DNA of 64,000 nt from Porphyridium purpureum (GCA_008690995.1 VRMN01000009.1:372001-436000); one strand, 5' to 3'. Shown: positions 46,310 to 57,388, counted from the stretch's first letter. Notes: a model not told the origin generated them from the sequence alone. Translations and numbers: made by a program.

Positions 46310-49300
46310 TCACGGTCGGATCAAATGGACGGAGGCGCCAATGCGAAGCATGAGCGCATTGGCGAAATGCTGAATGACATCATCACGGCACATGATACAC
46401 TCGCACAAGCACTCGTACAATTCGCCCAGGTTGGGAGCATTGGTTCCACCTGTGCCAGAGGCTGCACTCTGATTGGCGGTAAGGTCTGTGGCGCAGAAGC
46501 GGGTCGCCAGGCACTGAAGGAGGAAAATTGATTCGGCCCGGCGCACGTGAGGCAAAGGACATTGTCCAGCGCGGCGCGAGTCCGCGAGATAGCGGGTCAG
46601 CACGTGTTTGCTAATGCGCAAGATGCATTGATCCGGTAGACCTGTAGACATGCACCGCGCGAGCCGGAACAATCCGCGCTGCGCCGCCCGAGCAAGCTGA
46701 CTTCTCTGTGTACCAAGCAGCGACGCGGAAGCAAGTGTGTCCATCAAAGACTCGACAAATTTTGACGGAGCGAGCGCGTGCGTTTGCTCCACAATGTCGA
46801 CAACGCTGTCGGTCATGAGCACGTCAAATGAGTCCCGCAATCGTTGCTGCAAATGAGATGTGCTCAAGCCGCTCCCCTTGCCACCGGCGGGAAACAAGAA
46901 TCTGTCGATTATCCCTGGGTAGACATTGAAGAATTGTGGCGCGAACTTCAATGACGAAGACTTGCCGTTCTGCACGGCCACAGTGAACGCCTGGGTCGCG
47001 ATGCACCAAAGAGGCAAGGCCGACAGGGACGTAGATGCTGCTATTGAGGAGATCTTTGCGACGCTAGTGCCCTTGCTGCTGCTGCTGCCTCCTTTCAAAT
47101 GCCCCGTGATTGCTGAGATGTGAGGGTCCTCATGACTCGCACGGGCTCGACTTGCATTTGGGCCAGCCATGAAAGCGCTTAGAAGCATCAATGTGTTTTC
47201 CAGCATATGAGCTTTGACGTTTTGTGGCATATGCGACGACTCATCGAACAAAATACGCACCGAATGAATAACTCTGCGCGTCAGCGCTTCGTTTATGGTG
47301 ACATTCTTGGAACTGTCATCGTCTACGCCATCGCTGGCGTCTGCGATGCGGGCACGCCCCAAACCCTGGTCCAGCAGATCCAGCAGAGCACGCATGAGAG
47401 TTGTCCATGTTTCTTCATGGTGCCGTCCATAATCAATCTTTTCGAGGGCGACTAGCGCAGAAGCCGCAACTTCGGAAACGCCAGGCCACGTCCACGTATC
47501 TCTCCAGCCAGGCAAACGAGCGCGCTTTACCGAGCGCAGCAGCATGCCCATTAGTCGCTCAAAGTCTGTCGCATCGCACACCTCTAGCACTTGCGACTTG
47601 GCCGAGCCAAATCCATCGTGCAGCGCGACAAGTGCGGCCGCCTCCAAAATGATCATTTCATCCTTGTCCTCTTCACTGCAAGGTTCTCCGCTCACAATTG
47701 CCTCGAGCCCTACCCATAACGAGGACCACATGGTAAGGCCCGTACTGCGTTTGATTGACGAAAATGATGATGGCAATGTTGCGTCCGTCTCCGGGGGCGG
47801 TGATGACGAGCTCTGTACCGAGGCACTTGCGTAAAGCAGCTCGAGGAGCGCTGCAACACCCGCTGTGGCGACGTCTTTGATTTGCATGCAAGCTGAAGCC
47901 TGAGCAAAATGCAGAATTGGCATCCAAATCGAATCGAGAAAGTCGTCTAGCGCACCAATCTGCGCAACGTACAATCGAACGACTCGACTGATACCGGAGA
48001 GCGCTAGCTGGCGTGTCTCGTACCATTGCTTGATAGGCGTATCCCGGGAATGGTGCACAAGCAGCCTGGGTGCCGCTGCCGACGACGACGACGACGACGC
48101 GCTGCCAACGACCTTGTCTAATTCATTGCTGCTTTCTTGCTGCTGCGTCTGCTCTTGCATAATGCGTGACTTCAGCGAAATGTCGTCCATCAGCGGAATG
48201 AACGACTTTCTAAAGCAATCCCGCCACGTTTCCGCATCCAGGACAGCGCCGTGCGCAGCGCACGCGCCGGTGAGGGTACGGATAGAACCGTGCCGAACTT
48301 CTGGCCGCATATCTGCGTCCAGCTTACGCATTTCCTCAAACAAACACACCCACAGGCTGCCATCACTGCGCGTCTTTGCCAGATGGTCAGCTGTGCGCCA
48401 CATGAGCCCAACAGACGTCAGAGAAATGTTCACGTCCAGACGCTGGGCGGCGTACAGACCCAGAATGCGAATCCAAATGGTCATTGCAATGGGCGACAAG
48501 TACGGAAGAAAGTCACCGCCAATAAGCTGAACCGATTTGAAGCCAAGCTGCAGCACCGAGTCGCTACTTCCACTGCTCTCGCCGCTCGTGGCAGCCGCGC
48601 CCGTCGGAGTGGCAGCGCTGGCATTCAGCACTACTGAAACGTTGGTGTTGTTCGAGCCGCCACCGATGGACGCTAGTGCTTCGTCAGGCTCATCAAACGC
48701 GTCCTCCTCGATGCCAGATGCGCGTTGCAGCACGAACAGGAGCCGGGACCAGGCGCGATCGTCCTGCAAAATTTCGCCGCAAGCGTCCAGCAGGTAATGC
48801 ACGCTACGCAAAACCATGGCTTGCGTGTCCGGAAATGGCGAATACAACAGCTCATTTAAGGGGCTGATCATGCGTCCTTGCGGAAGCGCGTCTGGCAAAA
48901 ACTTGCTCGTTGCTGCGAGGCCGCAACCAATGAGCCTACCAAGACAGGAGACGCTGAGCTCGCGCCATGCTGCAAGCTTACAGGATGATCCCATGCGGAC
49001 GAGCGACTCCAGTACACTCATGAAGAGCTCGTGAGGCAGTTCCAATGCAACGCTCTCCTCGGATATGGAGGCATCGTCTCCAGCATTTGACAACCATGCT
49101 TCCAATGCATGCTCAAGGCGCGAGAGACCAAACGCAAACGATCGTGTTGCGACTGAAACTGACGATGCGGAAGCGGCAGAACCGTCACTGGTCGCGGCAC
49201 CTGCATCGTGTATCGATTGAGCCACGGTGTATGCCATCAGAGCGCGCACAAACCGTGCGCGGCTCAAAAGGTCCGTCAAAGCTTGCGCTCGTTCAAAGAA

Positions 49301-51592
49301 TCTCGCCACTGCATTTCCAAAGGCACTGCCGCCATCAGCACGATTTTCGATGGCTTCCACAAGACGAACGAGCTCAATCCATTCGTCGTCGTGCAGGGAG
49401 CTCGGCAGAACCTGCAAGGCGAGCTCGAGCACAAACTGAGACAACCGCACTGTACGCATTTCACTTTTCAAGGCATTCTCGACCAAAGAACCGCTCGAAG
49501 CAGTCTTGGTATCCTTCTTGGCGGTCAAGCCTCGTAAGCATGAGCGCACAATCTCGGAGAACAAAACACTGCGTAGGCTGTGATACACCGTCCCGAATTC
49601 CCCAGAGTTTAGGCACACCATGACATCCCGTAAAAAGTCCTTCAATACGTCATGCGGATTCGTAGACGTATTGCCTCGAGCTGTGGCCATCGAGACTGCC
49701 TTCCCTGCTACTTGTTGCTGCTGCTGCTGCTGCTGCTCTTGTGATTCTTTGGTCACAAACGACATGTCCAAGGGCACATGCTGAATAAGATGAGGTACAA
49801 GGCGCATGATGCTGTCGCCATTTGCACCATCGTACAGAACGCACCACTGCTTTTGGCCGACGTCGGTCTCAGGCTCGCTTGCAACTCCAGCTAAACTCGC
49901 GGCATGCGCGATTGCAAAGACGCATCCAAGGCAAGTGGCGGCCAGCGCATCTGGCAACGGTACAGCGTTGCGCAAGGCACCAAAGGGAACAAGCTGGTTC
50001 GTGCACGCATTCCATGGAAGCTGGTCCAGGGCATACTTGGTGCGCTCAAGGCAACTGAAAGCAGAGCGCAGAATGAGCCATACTATTGCATTCTGCTTTG
50101 GTCCCGCTGCAACACCAGGCCCAGGTCCCGAATGACTGCCAAGGCTGCTTGTTCGCGAGACGACTTTGGTTGAACCGTCTTCGCGTTCGGGATCCGGGTA
50201 CAGTTTAACAAAATCGTACACAGAAGCCATGCGCCGAACAAAATGCGGCTTGCACACCAAGGCCCGCAACGCCTCCATCACGAACCAGTGCGTCACTTCT
50301 GACGCCAGAAACGCCCCCTCCAGACCTGCATTGCCGCTCGCAGGCTTTCCTTGCATCTGCTGGGATCCAGGGCTAATCACCATACGGCATAAATGCGTGA
50401 GAAAAATTTCTGCGTCCGTGATCATAACGCCGTCGAAATGGTCCCGGATGAGCACGACAACAAGCTCAAGGATGCGGTAGAGAACGTACAGTGAATTCGT
50501 CGCGGGCGCGCTACGCAACACTGAGTGAATCTGCGGGCACAAGCGCTCCGACAAGAGCGCCTGAAAAGCATCGGATGCTTCGAAAATGCCCGTGTTAAGG
50601 GCATCCAGGATCACATCCACCGCCAAGCCAAAACGCAAAGGGCGCGCCAGCTGGTTGAGCAAACACAATTGTGAGCTGGACGTGAGCAACATGCACACAT
50701 CCACGACGGTCAGGTAGGCAAATGCTTGGGTTTGTGAGAAGGACGCCGGCACATCTAGACGCAAAGCAGATACGGCTGGAATCTCTGCCAACGACGCCAA
50801 GACCTCGCGACCCTCCTCGCCAGCGGATGGGGATTGAGCATTTTTGGCAAAACTTTCCTTCGCACACGCCAGCATGTCAGAGACAATTTGCCGGAAAGCC
50901 GCCTCGACTGTCTGCTCAACCACTCCCTGCATCTCCATGCCTGCGCTGGCTGACACACCAAGCACCGTGCTACTGCTGCCTGAGTAGAGCATCGACTGCT
51001 GCTGCTGCTGCTGCTGCTGAAAAGACGAGCTGGAGGCGGATTTGCTCTGCATAGACAGGAGCAAGCACAGTGCTCTCGACAATCCTTGCAGTCCAAGTGC
51101 TGTACGGTACGAAGGCGACGACAACAGGCTCAGCAGCGCCTGCAAAATCTTGATTGTCAGCGCATCATCCGCAGCCCCGCTTTCATTAATTTTTATCTGT
51201 TTGGCACAAGCGCTTACCACGCGGTCGAGCTGGTCGTCTCTGACAGCACTCCGCGACAGGAGCATGTTGAGCGCAGAAACTACGCGCATACTCATTTTCG
51301 CGGTGCCCGGCGTGATCTCGCACGCCAGGCAAAACGTCTCGACGATGCCCGGCGCGTCGCGCAGCGCCGCATTGTCACACCGATTTTCATCTACCAACTC
51401 CTTGAGCCTCGCAATCGCCTGCTCTGCTGTCGCCTTGACATTCGCGTGCTTCTTCTTGAGGTCTCCACACAGTGCGCGCAGCTCTGTTTCAACGGACCGC
51501 ACAAAGGCAATGCTGTTTGTGCCGCCTTGTGGCGGGAGCGACGGCGTCACGGCCGACCCACTCGCGCCATCCCGCTCGCCTGGCTCGGCCAT
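46310..51592 (-). CDS. MON2: MON2-like Golgi/endosome trafficking protein
   Basis: 1760 aa from the ATG at 51590-51592 (MAEPGERDGASGS); the longer frame begins with GTG. The N-terminus fits MON2/Sec7-family DCB: ELRALCGDLKKKHANVKATA, GIVETFCLACEI, and ILQALLSLLSSPSYRTALG. HEAT-like helices fill the chain. Near the C-terminus, HVLTRYLADSRRAGQCPLPH, then RAESIFLLQCLATRFC, matches the MON2 C-terminal domain. MON2 scaffolds flippase and retrograde traffic between endosomes and Golgi. Two poly-Gln tracts and Ser runs are odd and presumably disordered. No Sec7 GEF core is seen, as in other MON2 proteins. Confidence 0.88.
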   Translation of the reverse strand: MAEPGERDGASGSAVTPSLPPQGGTNSIAFVRSVETELRALCGDLKKKHANVKATAEQAIARLKELVDENRCDNAALRDAPGIVETFCLACEITPGTAKMSMRVVSALNMLLSRSAVRDDQLDRVVSACAKQIKINESGAADDALTIKILQALLSLLSSPSYRTALGLQGLSRALCLLLSMQSKSASSSSFQQQQQQQQSMLYSGSSSTVLGVSASAGMEMQGVVEQTVEAAFRQIVSDMLACAKESFAKNAQSPSAGEEGREVLASLAEIPAVSALRLDVPASFSQTQAFAYLTVVDVCMLLTSSSQLCLLNQLARPLRFGLAVDVILDALNTGIFEASDAFQALLSERLCPQIHSVLRSAPATNSLYVLYRILELVVVLIRDHFDGVMITDAEIFLTHLCRMVISPGSQQMQGKPASGNAGLEGAFLASEVTHWFVMEALRALVCKPHFVRRMASVYDFVKLYPDPEREDGSTKVVSRTSSLGSHSGPGPGVAAGPKQNAIVWLILRSAFSCLERTKYALDQLPWNACTNQLVPFGALRNAVPLPDALAATCLGCVFAIAHAASLAGVASEPETDVGQKQWCVLYDGANGDSIMRLVPHLIQHVPLDMSFVTKESQEQQQQQQQQVAGKAVSMATARGNTSTNPHDVLKDFLRDVMVCLNSGEFGTVYHSLRSVLFSEIVRSCLRGLTAKKDTKTASSGSLVENALKSEMRTVRLSQFVLELALQVLPSSLHDDEWIELVRLVEAIENRADGGSAFGNAVARFFERAQALTDLLSRARFVRALMAYTVAQSIHDAGAATSDGSAASASSVSVATRSFAFGLSRLEHALEAWLSNAGDDASISEESVALELPHELFMSVLESLVRMGSSCKLAAWRELSVSCLGRLIGCGLAATSKFLPDALPQGRMISPLNELLYSPFPDTQAMVLRSVHYLLDACGEILQDDRAWSRLLFVLQRASGIEEDAFDEPDEALASIGGGSNNTNVSVVLNASAATPTGAAATSGESSGSSDSVLQLGFKSVQLIGGDFLPYLSPIAMTIWIRILGLYAAQRLDVNISLTSVGLMWRTADHLAKTRSDGSLWVCLFEEMRKLDADMRPEVRHGSIRTLTGACAAHGAVLDAETWRDCFRKSFIPLMDDISLKSRIMQEQTQQQESSNELDKVVGSASSSSSSAAAPRLLVHHSRDTPIKQWYETRQLALSGISRVVRLYVAQIGALDDFLDSIWMPILHFAQASACMQIKDVATAGVAALLELLYASASVQSSSSPPPETDATLPSSFSSIKRSTGLTMWSSLWVGLEAIVSGEPCSEEDKDEMIILEAAALVALHDGFGSAKSQVLEVCDATDFERLMGMLLRSVKRARLPGWRDTWTWPGVSEVAASALVALEKIDYGRHHEETWTTLMRALLDLLDQGLGRARIADASDGVDDDSSKNVTINEALTRRVIHSVRILFDESSHMPQNVKAHMLENTLMLLSAFMAGPNASRARASHEDPHISAITGHLKGGSSSSKGTSVAKISSIAASTSLSALPLWCIATQAFTVAVQNGKSSSLKFAPQFFNVYPGIIDRFLFPAGGKGSGLSTSHLQQRLRDSFDVLMTDSVVDIVEQTHALAPSKFVESLMDTLASASLLGTQRSQLARAAQRGLFRLARCMSTGLPDQCILRISKHVLTRYLADSRRAGQCPLPHVRRAESIFLLQCLATRFCATDLTANQSAASGTGGTNAPNLGELYECLCECIMCRDDVIQHFANALMLRIGASVHLIRP

Positions 51593-51701
51593 CGCAGCAC
51601 CAAGTATGTTGGCTTTACTTTCCTCCCGCGCTTGATGTTCGTGCTGCACATGGTAATCGGCTTAATCGGTTTATTCATTCGAACCGGTTCAACCCTTTCC
51701 A

Positions 51702-52598
51702 CTATTTTGACTGCTCGGTGTGTCCGGGTTGGTGGACCTGGCGCCAGATAGCTAGGCCTCCACCTCTGCCCCTGGCGGCGGCGAACGAAGGCGACGCGGA
51801 CGGGTCCACGATGAAAAAGATGAAGAACGGTAGCTTCTTGGGGTCCTCCTGCGACTCGAAATATGCTCTGTCATCCATGGTGTCGCGGTTCTTTCGCAGA
51901 CCCCATTTGCCCAAGCGCAAGCCCAGTATGCTACCAGAGACGGAGTAGAAATTGAAGACAAGTTTGCGGCTGGATGCGGTCCACTTGAACCACCCTTCGA
52001 ATTCAAGCTTCAACGCGCCGCCCACGCTGGCTGAATTGCGCACCACGCCTTGGTCGCCATCAGGTTGGGCCTCGAACGCGATCCTGGCGTCCAGCACACC
52101 TGGCACATACCTTCCAGGCGCCACCTTGCCACGCGAGCTGCTCCCATTGCCCTGTCGCTTCTCCTTTCCCGTGGCAAACCACTACCGAAACTCGCCGGAC
52201 GGCGCGCCGCGCACCACCTCATTGGGCACACCGCTTTGTTTCGACAGCGCGCGCGTTTCAATTTCCTGCTTCTGCAGAAGCGCAGCAAGCTCCTTGGCAG
52301 ATAGACGCGGCCCGGAGCTCACCGCCACCGCATCACGCAGCAGCTCTACGGGCGTCCGAGCCAGCGCTGCATCGGTTGCTGCTGCGCAGGCTGCTGCATG
52401 CAGGCGCGCTGCGGCCGCCCCGCGTGCTCGGCTCCGGCATGCGGACGATTTCTTCGCTACCACTGCGGCGAGCTGCAGCGGCGCGCAAAATGACGTCGCG
52501 GACACGGGATCCATGCCTTCACGCGTGAACAAGAGAGAACGGCACAGAACCACGGCAAGCAGGGCGGCGACATTCAGTGCCTTCCACGAGCGCCACAT
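51702..52598 (-). CDS. Plastid fibrillin-like candidate, interrupted by one in-frame TAG
   Basis: The same frame is open from the ATG at 52596-52598 to a TAG at 52182-52184 and again to 51702, 297 codons in all counting that TAG. The N-terminus has a hydrophobic stretch (ALNVAALLAVVLC) and an Ala/Arg-rich plastid-like leader. After the TAG come LKLEFEGWFKWTASSRKLVF and a terminal RGRGGGLAIWRQV, which resembles the RG--G---V end of plastid-lipid-associated (fibrillin) domains; this is tentative. A GT...AG segment of 45 bases containing the TAG could be spliced without a frame change. Otherwise it is a decayed gene, a sequence error or readthrough. Confidence 0.5.
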
Positions 52599-52762
52599 CG
52601 CACGCACGCTGCTAACCGCTCAATGCGTGCTCTCCGCTTTAACTGTACTTCAGGTGTACCTTTACTGTACTTTACGTGTACACCCGCTCGGTTTTAATGG
52701 TTGACGCTTTTTTTAAGATACGTACAGTTAATTTTAATGAGGGTACAGCTGGAGACACAAGC

Positions 52763-53869
52763 CTACGCTGTTTCTTCAGGAGACGGCTGAAGCGTTTGCT
52801 TTGCGCACAGCGCCTGCTCGAGCGCTTGCTTGGAGCCGTACTTTCGAATGGCTTTCTTGAGCAGCGCGCGTCGGTAGTACCACACTTTGTGCACGAGCAT
52901 CAGGTTCCAGTCGTACTCGAGAATGGCGGACCGGTGGCCGAGATCACACAAGTCGGCATCGTCTAGCAGGTATTCGGAACGCGCGCGCGACTTGCCGCAG
53001 ACGCCCAGCAGCGGGTGGGTCTTGAGACAGGTTTGGCACAGGCTCAGCCCCGTGATACGCTCCTCACCTTGTGGCGAGCGTTGGCAGCCCAGGCACGTGC
53101 GGTAGAATGTGTGTAGCACAATCGACTTGAGACTTGTCTCCTCAATGTTGCGTCGCCGCAGGCAGGTCAGATAAACGTCGCGCGATGTGACGCCAAAGGT
53201 GTCCGCTCCTAGCGCGTAGGCCAACTTGCCCCACACATTGCTCGGCCAGCTGCACGTGTGTATGTGTCGCGAAGTAAGCGCAAATTCGAAACGGTCGCGC
53301 GGCTCCAGCTTCTCGGCAATCAGTTCCAACAACTCACTTGGAAATTCGGCCAGCGGAACCTCACTTTTCTTGAACACAGCACGCGTCGGCGAGCTTGGCG
53401 CAAGTGTCCCGGCAGTCAACGACGTTCTTGTGCCGAGCAGGAGCGACTGCAGGCTTGCGGACCCATGGTGTTCTGTGCGCGCAACGCATCCGCCGTGCGG
53501 CAGCAAGTGCGGCTCGACGAACGCAGCCAGAGAAGGCAGCATCATCATGGTCCTGTGCGCCGTCGCTGGCCGCTGAAAGTTAAAAAAGGGAGGCATGGGA
53601 TGCTCGTACGGCAGCAGAGGCGCCGTATACGCGTGCTCTGTGTGCTTACTGCCCCACGCGCCCGAGGCCTCAACGATGCGCGCCTTCTTAAGCGGCGGAC
53701 ACGGGTCCAGCGCGTCCTCAGCCACTGGCAACTGCAACATGCTGGCGCGCTCTCCGTGCGTCTCGACGCAGTCCACACTCATGCTGTTCGTTCTTTGGTG
53801 GTCCTGTCCACTTTCGGTATTCTCCAGCGCCGCGCTGGCCACAAAAGACAGATGTACGCGGATGTCCAT
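52763..53869 (-). CDS. F-box protein with XPA-like zinc and DNA-binding module
   Basis: 368 aa from the ATG at 53867-53869 (MDIRVHLSF); the longer frame starts with GTG. The first ~165 residues are low-complexity. F-box at ~173-215: LAEFPSELLELIAEKLEPRD. Then a zinc finger CLGC...CQTC (C259, C262, C278, C281), followed by SRARSEYLLDDADLCDL and YYRRALLKKAIRKYGSKQAL. This order matches the XPA/RAD14 zinc finger and C-terminal DNA-binding helix, where EYLLxDxDL is the family hallmark. XPA verifies damage in nucleotide excision repair. An F-box would link it to an SCF ubiquitin ligase. The fusion is unusual. Confidence 0.8.
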   Translation of the reverse strand: MDIRVHLSFVASAALENTESGQDHQRTNSMSVDCVETHGERASMLQLPVAEDALDPCPPLKKARIVEASGAWGSKHTEHAYTAPLLPYEHPMPPFFNFQRPATAHRTMMMLPSLAAFVEPHLLPHGGCVARTEHHGSASLQSLLLGTRTSLTAGTLAPSSPTRAVFKKSEVPLAEFPSELLELIAEKLEPRDRFEFALTSRHIHTCSWPSNVWGKLAYALGADTFGVTSRDVYLTCLRRRNIEETSLKSIVLHTFYRTCLGCQRSPQGEERITGLSLCQTCLKTHPLLGVCGKSRARSEYLLDDADLCDLGHRSAILEYDWNLMLVHKVWYYRRALLKKAIRKYGSKQALEQALCAKQTLQPSPEETA

Positions 53870-56119
53870 GTTCCCACTGTGTGCGCTACGCTGTGGTCCT
53901 CTGCCGTCACGCACGCATGCCCGCTGCGACCAGATGGTGCCGCGGCAGGCGGTTTATATGCTGCTTGCGGAATGGGTGAGGTGTACGACGCAGCGCACGT
54001 CAGACAGCAAGCACGGCCGGGCTCGACCCAGCATCACGATACATGTCCGCCGCAGCGTTGCGTGCGCGCCACAAAAAAGCACGTCATGCGACCCAGCCGC
54101 AGCAGCAGCCGGAGCGGCAGCCAAAGCCTAGTCGCATCATCGTTCACCCGGTCACTACCACCTTGTCAGACACGTGCGCTAACCCCTCTTTGCCACATCC
54201 AACCGGTGGCGGATAGACTAATAAACAACAACAGCACCACCAATTAAAAAAACGCCCCACACCGTGACTGCAGTGTCAGCTCTCGCCGATTCCACGCCAC
54301 AACATCACGCCGGCCGTGCATGTGTGTCCATTAAAATTCGCAAAAATCCTCCGGAAGAGAAAGGAGAGTGTCCCGAAGCCAGTGCGTGGTGGATGAGTGA
54401 GAAAGCGCAAGAGGGGAAACACCAAACCTCCAGCACGCGGTTCATGGGAGGAAACCGCGTTGCGTGACAAAGCAAACGTGGTGTAACATGTGAGCTACGT
54501 CGTGTGAGGCGTTCTCTCTAGTTACACTGAGACAGCAACAACCCTTACTAACTTCAGATCCTAAAAATAAAAAACAACTACTACTTATGAAAAGAACATG
54601 CTTGTATGATGATAAGGAATATCGTGATGAAAGGGGGCGAGTAGGCGGCGCTGAGTGAGCAAGTAAAGTAAGTATCTTTACAAAACGTCAGCTTGCGTGT
54701 CTGCGTGTCTACGTGTGTCTATGTAATCAAATTGAAGCGTGCGATGGATCGATTTGTGTTCATACCAAGAAAATATAGATTTGGTATGTCAAAAAAAAAG
54801 CAAAGTATGGACACGTCATCATGATTATGATGATCGTGTGCTGCGATGCGCGTGTCACTTTTGGTGAGCGTGTGCGTCGTGGGTTGCACCTCGGCACGCG
54901 CATGATCATTTACCCTGCTTTGCGCGGCTCATCGAGCGTGCGGGTGAGTGTGGTTGGAACGGCGGGTGAGTGCGTGCGCGGTCGGTATCCGCACGGATGG
55001 GTGGGGGGAGCGACGCCGGGGTGCCCCGCCACGCCCTGTGCGCGCTCGTCGCTTCCACGCTGGGAGCAGCTTGGACCGCGCGGCGCTGGAAATGGGCATC
55101 GCTGCGCCGCTGTAACACGGCACTCACCCGCGCGCGGTGGCGGAGGCGCGGTGCACGTTCATCGTGCACATGCTCTTCGTTGAGGGTGATGTAGCCGGGA
55201 TCCTGGTCGTCCGTTCGCCTCAATCCCGCCCGCCGCAGTCGAACGCGACGAGCCTCGCTTTTGCAGTTGCGTGGCCTGGTTCGTGTGTCGCCCGTTCCCG
55301 TGACGTGCGTGGGTTGACAGGATGCCCCTCCCATACCTTGCAGTCGCACATGCGAAAAAGGGCGCGGCGAAAGCTTGCGAGGCGCGTGGGCCTCGTGACG
55401 ACGGGCAGAACCCTGGCAGCGGAGTGCATACACAAAGAACGCATCCGGTCCTATCTCGAGAGTGAAGCCGCCAACACAATCTGTGGCGGTCGCGCTGCCC
55501 GGACACGGTCGAGCGGGGCCTCCTTTGCCGTGCCCAGGGCTCGAAGCCCTAGCCGAAGCCGCCATGTCGGACATATTGGTATGGTCGAGCGGGCAGCCAA
55601 CCCACGCCTGGTACCTTGGCTGGACAGCCTCATAAACACGCACCACCCGGGCGCCCCATCCCATGTCATATGGACCTCCTCGAAGACAGCTGAGGCTTCG
55701 CATTCGCTACGGCCACTGAGATTCAGACGGACTCTTACGAAGTGTCCACGAAGTCCAGCTCATCCACGCGCCGCATGCCTCTTTACCTACACGTGGGTCT
55801 CGCTGCGTGTGCGCCCGGCGCATGCAAGTTTCCGCGCCTTTTCAGCGACTTTTTTCTTCGCACGAAGCGCGCACTACGCACACGCGCACGCACATGCAGG
55901 AACTATCCGCGTGTCCGGAAATCAACCGCTTGCTTGGTGACAACTCTTGCATTCTCCTGGCGGTCCACAGCGCGTCACGGCCACCACCGCATTCAAGGGC
56001 GCGCCACAGCCACCACCGCATTTACGGGCGCGCCAGAAATCGATTTCTCTCTTTCGAGAGTGTTTTGCGGATCCAAGGAGACCGAGAGCACTGTGCCTCG
56101 CGGCTGCGCGCTTCAGTAC
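53870..56119. other. 2.2-kb spacer with overlapping low-confidence ORFs
   Basis: No confident gene. 54500-54810 is AT-richer. At 54906-55703 an ATG-started minus-strand ORF (265 aa, including GGFTLEIGPDAFFVYALRCQ) overlaps a plus-strand frame at 55137-55940; both are Arg/Ala/Pro-rich and may be chance. A two-copy tandem duplication lies at 55977-56036. The rest is presumably promoter for the F-box and WD40 genes. Confidence 0.45.
55977..56036. repeat. Two-copy tandem duplication, ~30-bp unit
   Basis: The unit CACCACCGCATT(C/T)A-GGGCGCGC occurs twice in direct succession with only a few differences, in the leader of the WD40 gene. Confidence 0.8.
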
Positions 56120-57388
56120 ATGGGGCCAAACGGGCCGCTCGAAAACACCTGGACGGTCGGGTCGGTGGCGTCGCTCAAACTTGCGAGCGTCCAGCGCGCA
56201 CACAACGATGATGTGGTCGCGCTGGCCGTCTCGTCAGACGGCACCCGCGCTGCAAGCGTCGACGCGACGGGGAGATTGGACGTGACAGACCTGCAGACAG
56301 GCGTTAGCCAAAGCAGCGGTGGCAGCAGCGCCGATCGCGCCTTCATGCAGTGGGCAGCGACGCTTGGTGCGAGCGCGATCTGCTTTACGCATGACCGTCA
56401 GTACGTGCTGGCCGGCGGACGGGACGGCGTCACGCGGCTTTTACACGTAGAAAGAGGAGCAACGTCCCGCGAGTGGGAAAACTCTGCCGCACGCGCCGCG
56501 CTGCAACGGACAAGCTACTTTCTGCGAGACGAAATTGGTGGACCAGGTCACGGTATCACACAGCTGAGCATGGGAACACGCGATGACTCGTTTCTTGCCT
56601 GTGACGCGGGCGGCGTGTTGGGAATCTTTGACCTGCGCACGCCCGGCAGGGCCCAGATGCAGATGGATGGAGAATGCTCGCGCGTCGAGGCAGCGTTCAC
56701 GCCCGAAGGTTCGGTGCTCGGCGTTTTACGCGGCACGGATGCGAACGACGTGTACAGAAGAATGTACGGCACGGGCACGGTGAATGAGCTCCTCGTTTAC
56801 GACATTCGGCGCGCCGATTTGGCGCAGGCTGGCCCGGTCTCCACCGTTGCGATCGATGCGCACGACGCCAGCAACCTGCGGTTTTCGGCAAGCGGGGTGC
56901 TCATGCTGCTGTTGCATGACTATGCCGACCCACTCGCGCAGCCGTCTGAATTGGTCGTCTACGACGCGCTTGACTTTGCTGTTTTGTCCAGGATCCCGAT
57001 ATCCAGTAATCATGGCATGAATGCACACAACCAGCATACTGGAGCCGCGCCGACGCGCTTCACGTGCGCCGAGTTTTCCCCAGAATGTCGTTTTGCTGCC
57101 GCAGGCTCGTCGAATGGCATGCTACAAATGTTTGAAATTGAGGACGCACTGCAGTCACAGACGCAACCTCGGCTCATTCTTTCCGCGAAGAAGCATCCTC
57201 TGCCGATCCGCGCGCTCAAATTCAGCCCCTGGTACCCCGTGCTCGTCACGGCGTGTCAAAACATTGGAATTTGGACGCCAGATCCATCGCACAAGCCGAC
57301 ACCCCAATCGAGCAATGGAATTTTCGCGCAGGTGGAGCCAGAATACAAATCCAACAATCTTTACGCGGGACTTGACGGGTTTGCTTAA
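56120..57388 (+). CDS. SWD2/WDR82-like WD40 protein
   Basis: 422 aa from the ATG at 56120 (MGPNGPLENTWTVGS). The frame is open far upstream, but that part is low-complexity and holds a tandem duplication; ATG 55775 is a possible alternative. WD40 repeats: AHNDDVVALAVSSDGTRAAS, YVLAGGRDGVTRLLHVE, GITQLSMGTRDDSFLACDAG, FTCAEFSPECRFAAAGSSNG. The last blade, LKFSPWYPVLVTACQNIGIW, matches SWD2/WDR82, a subunit of COMPASS H3K4 methyltransferase and of the cleavage/polyadenylation factor. Assignment is tentative because several blades are divergent. Confidence 0.65.
   Translation: MGPNGPLENTWTVGSVASLKLASVQRAHNDDVVALAVSSDGTRAASVDATGRLDVTDLQTGVSQSSGGSSADRAFMQWAATLGASAICFTHDRQYVLAGGRDGVTRLLHVERGATSREWENSAARAALQRTSYFLRDEIGGPGHGITQLSMGTRDDSFLACDAGGVLGIFDLRTPGRAQMQMDGECSRVEAAFTPEGSVLGVLRGTDANDVYRRMYGTGTVNELLVYDIRRADLAQAGPVSTVAIDAHDASNLRFSASGVLMLLLHDYADPLAQPSELVVYDALDFAVLSRIPISSNHGMNAHNQHTGAAPTRFTCAEFSPECRFAAAGSSNGMLQMFEIEDALQSQTQPRLILSAKKHPLPIRALKFSPWYPVLVTACQNIGIWTPDPSHKPTPQSSNGIFAQVEPEYKSNNLYAGLDGFA

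Noticed and set aside
53258-54247. A 329-aa plus-strand ORF
   Set aside because: It is antisense to the F-box/XPA gene, starts from a non-ATG or weak context and has shadow-ORF composition.
54500-54820. AT-rich patch as a possible replication origin or tRNA site
   Set aside because: No cloverleaf, box A/B pair or origin-like repeat could be made out.
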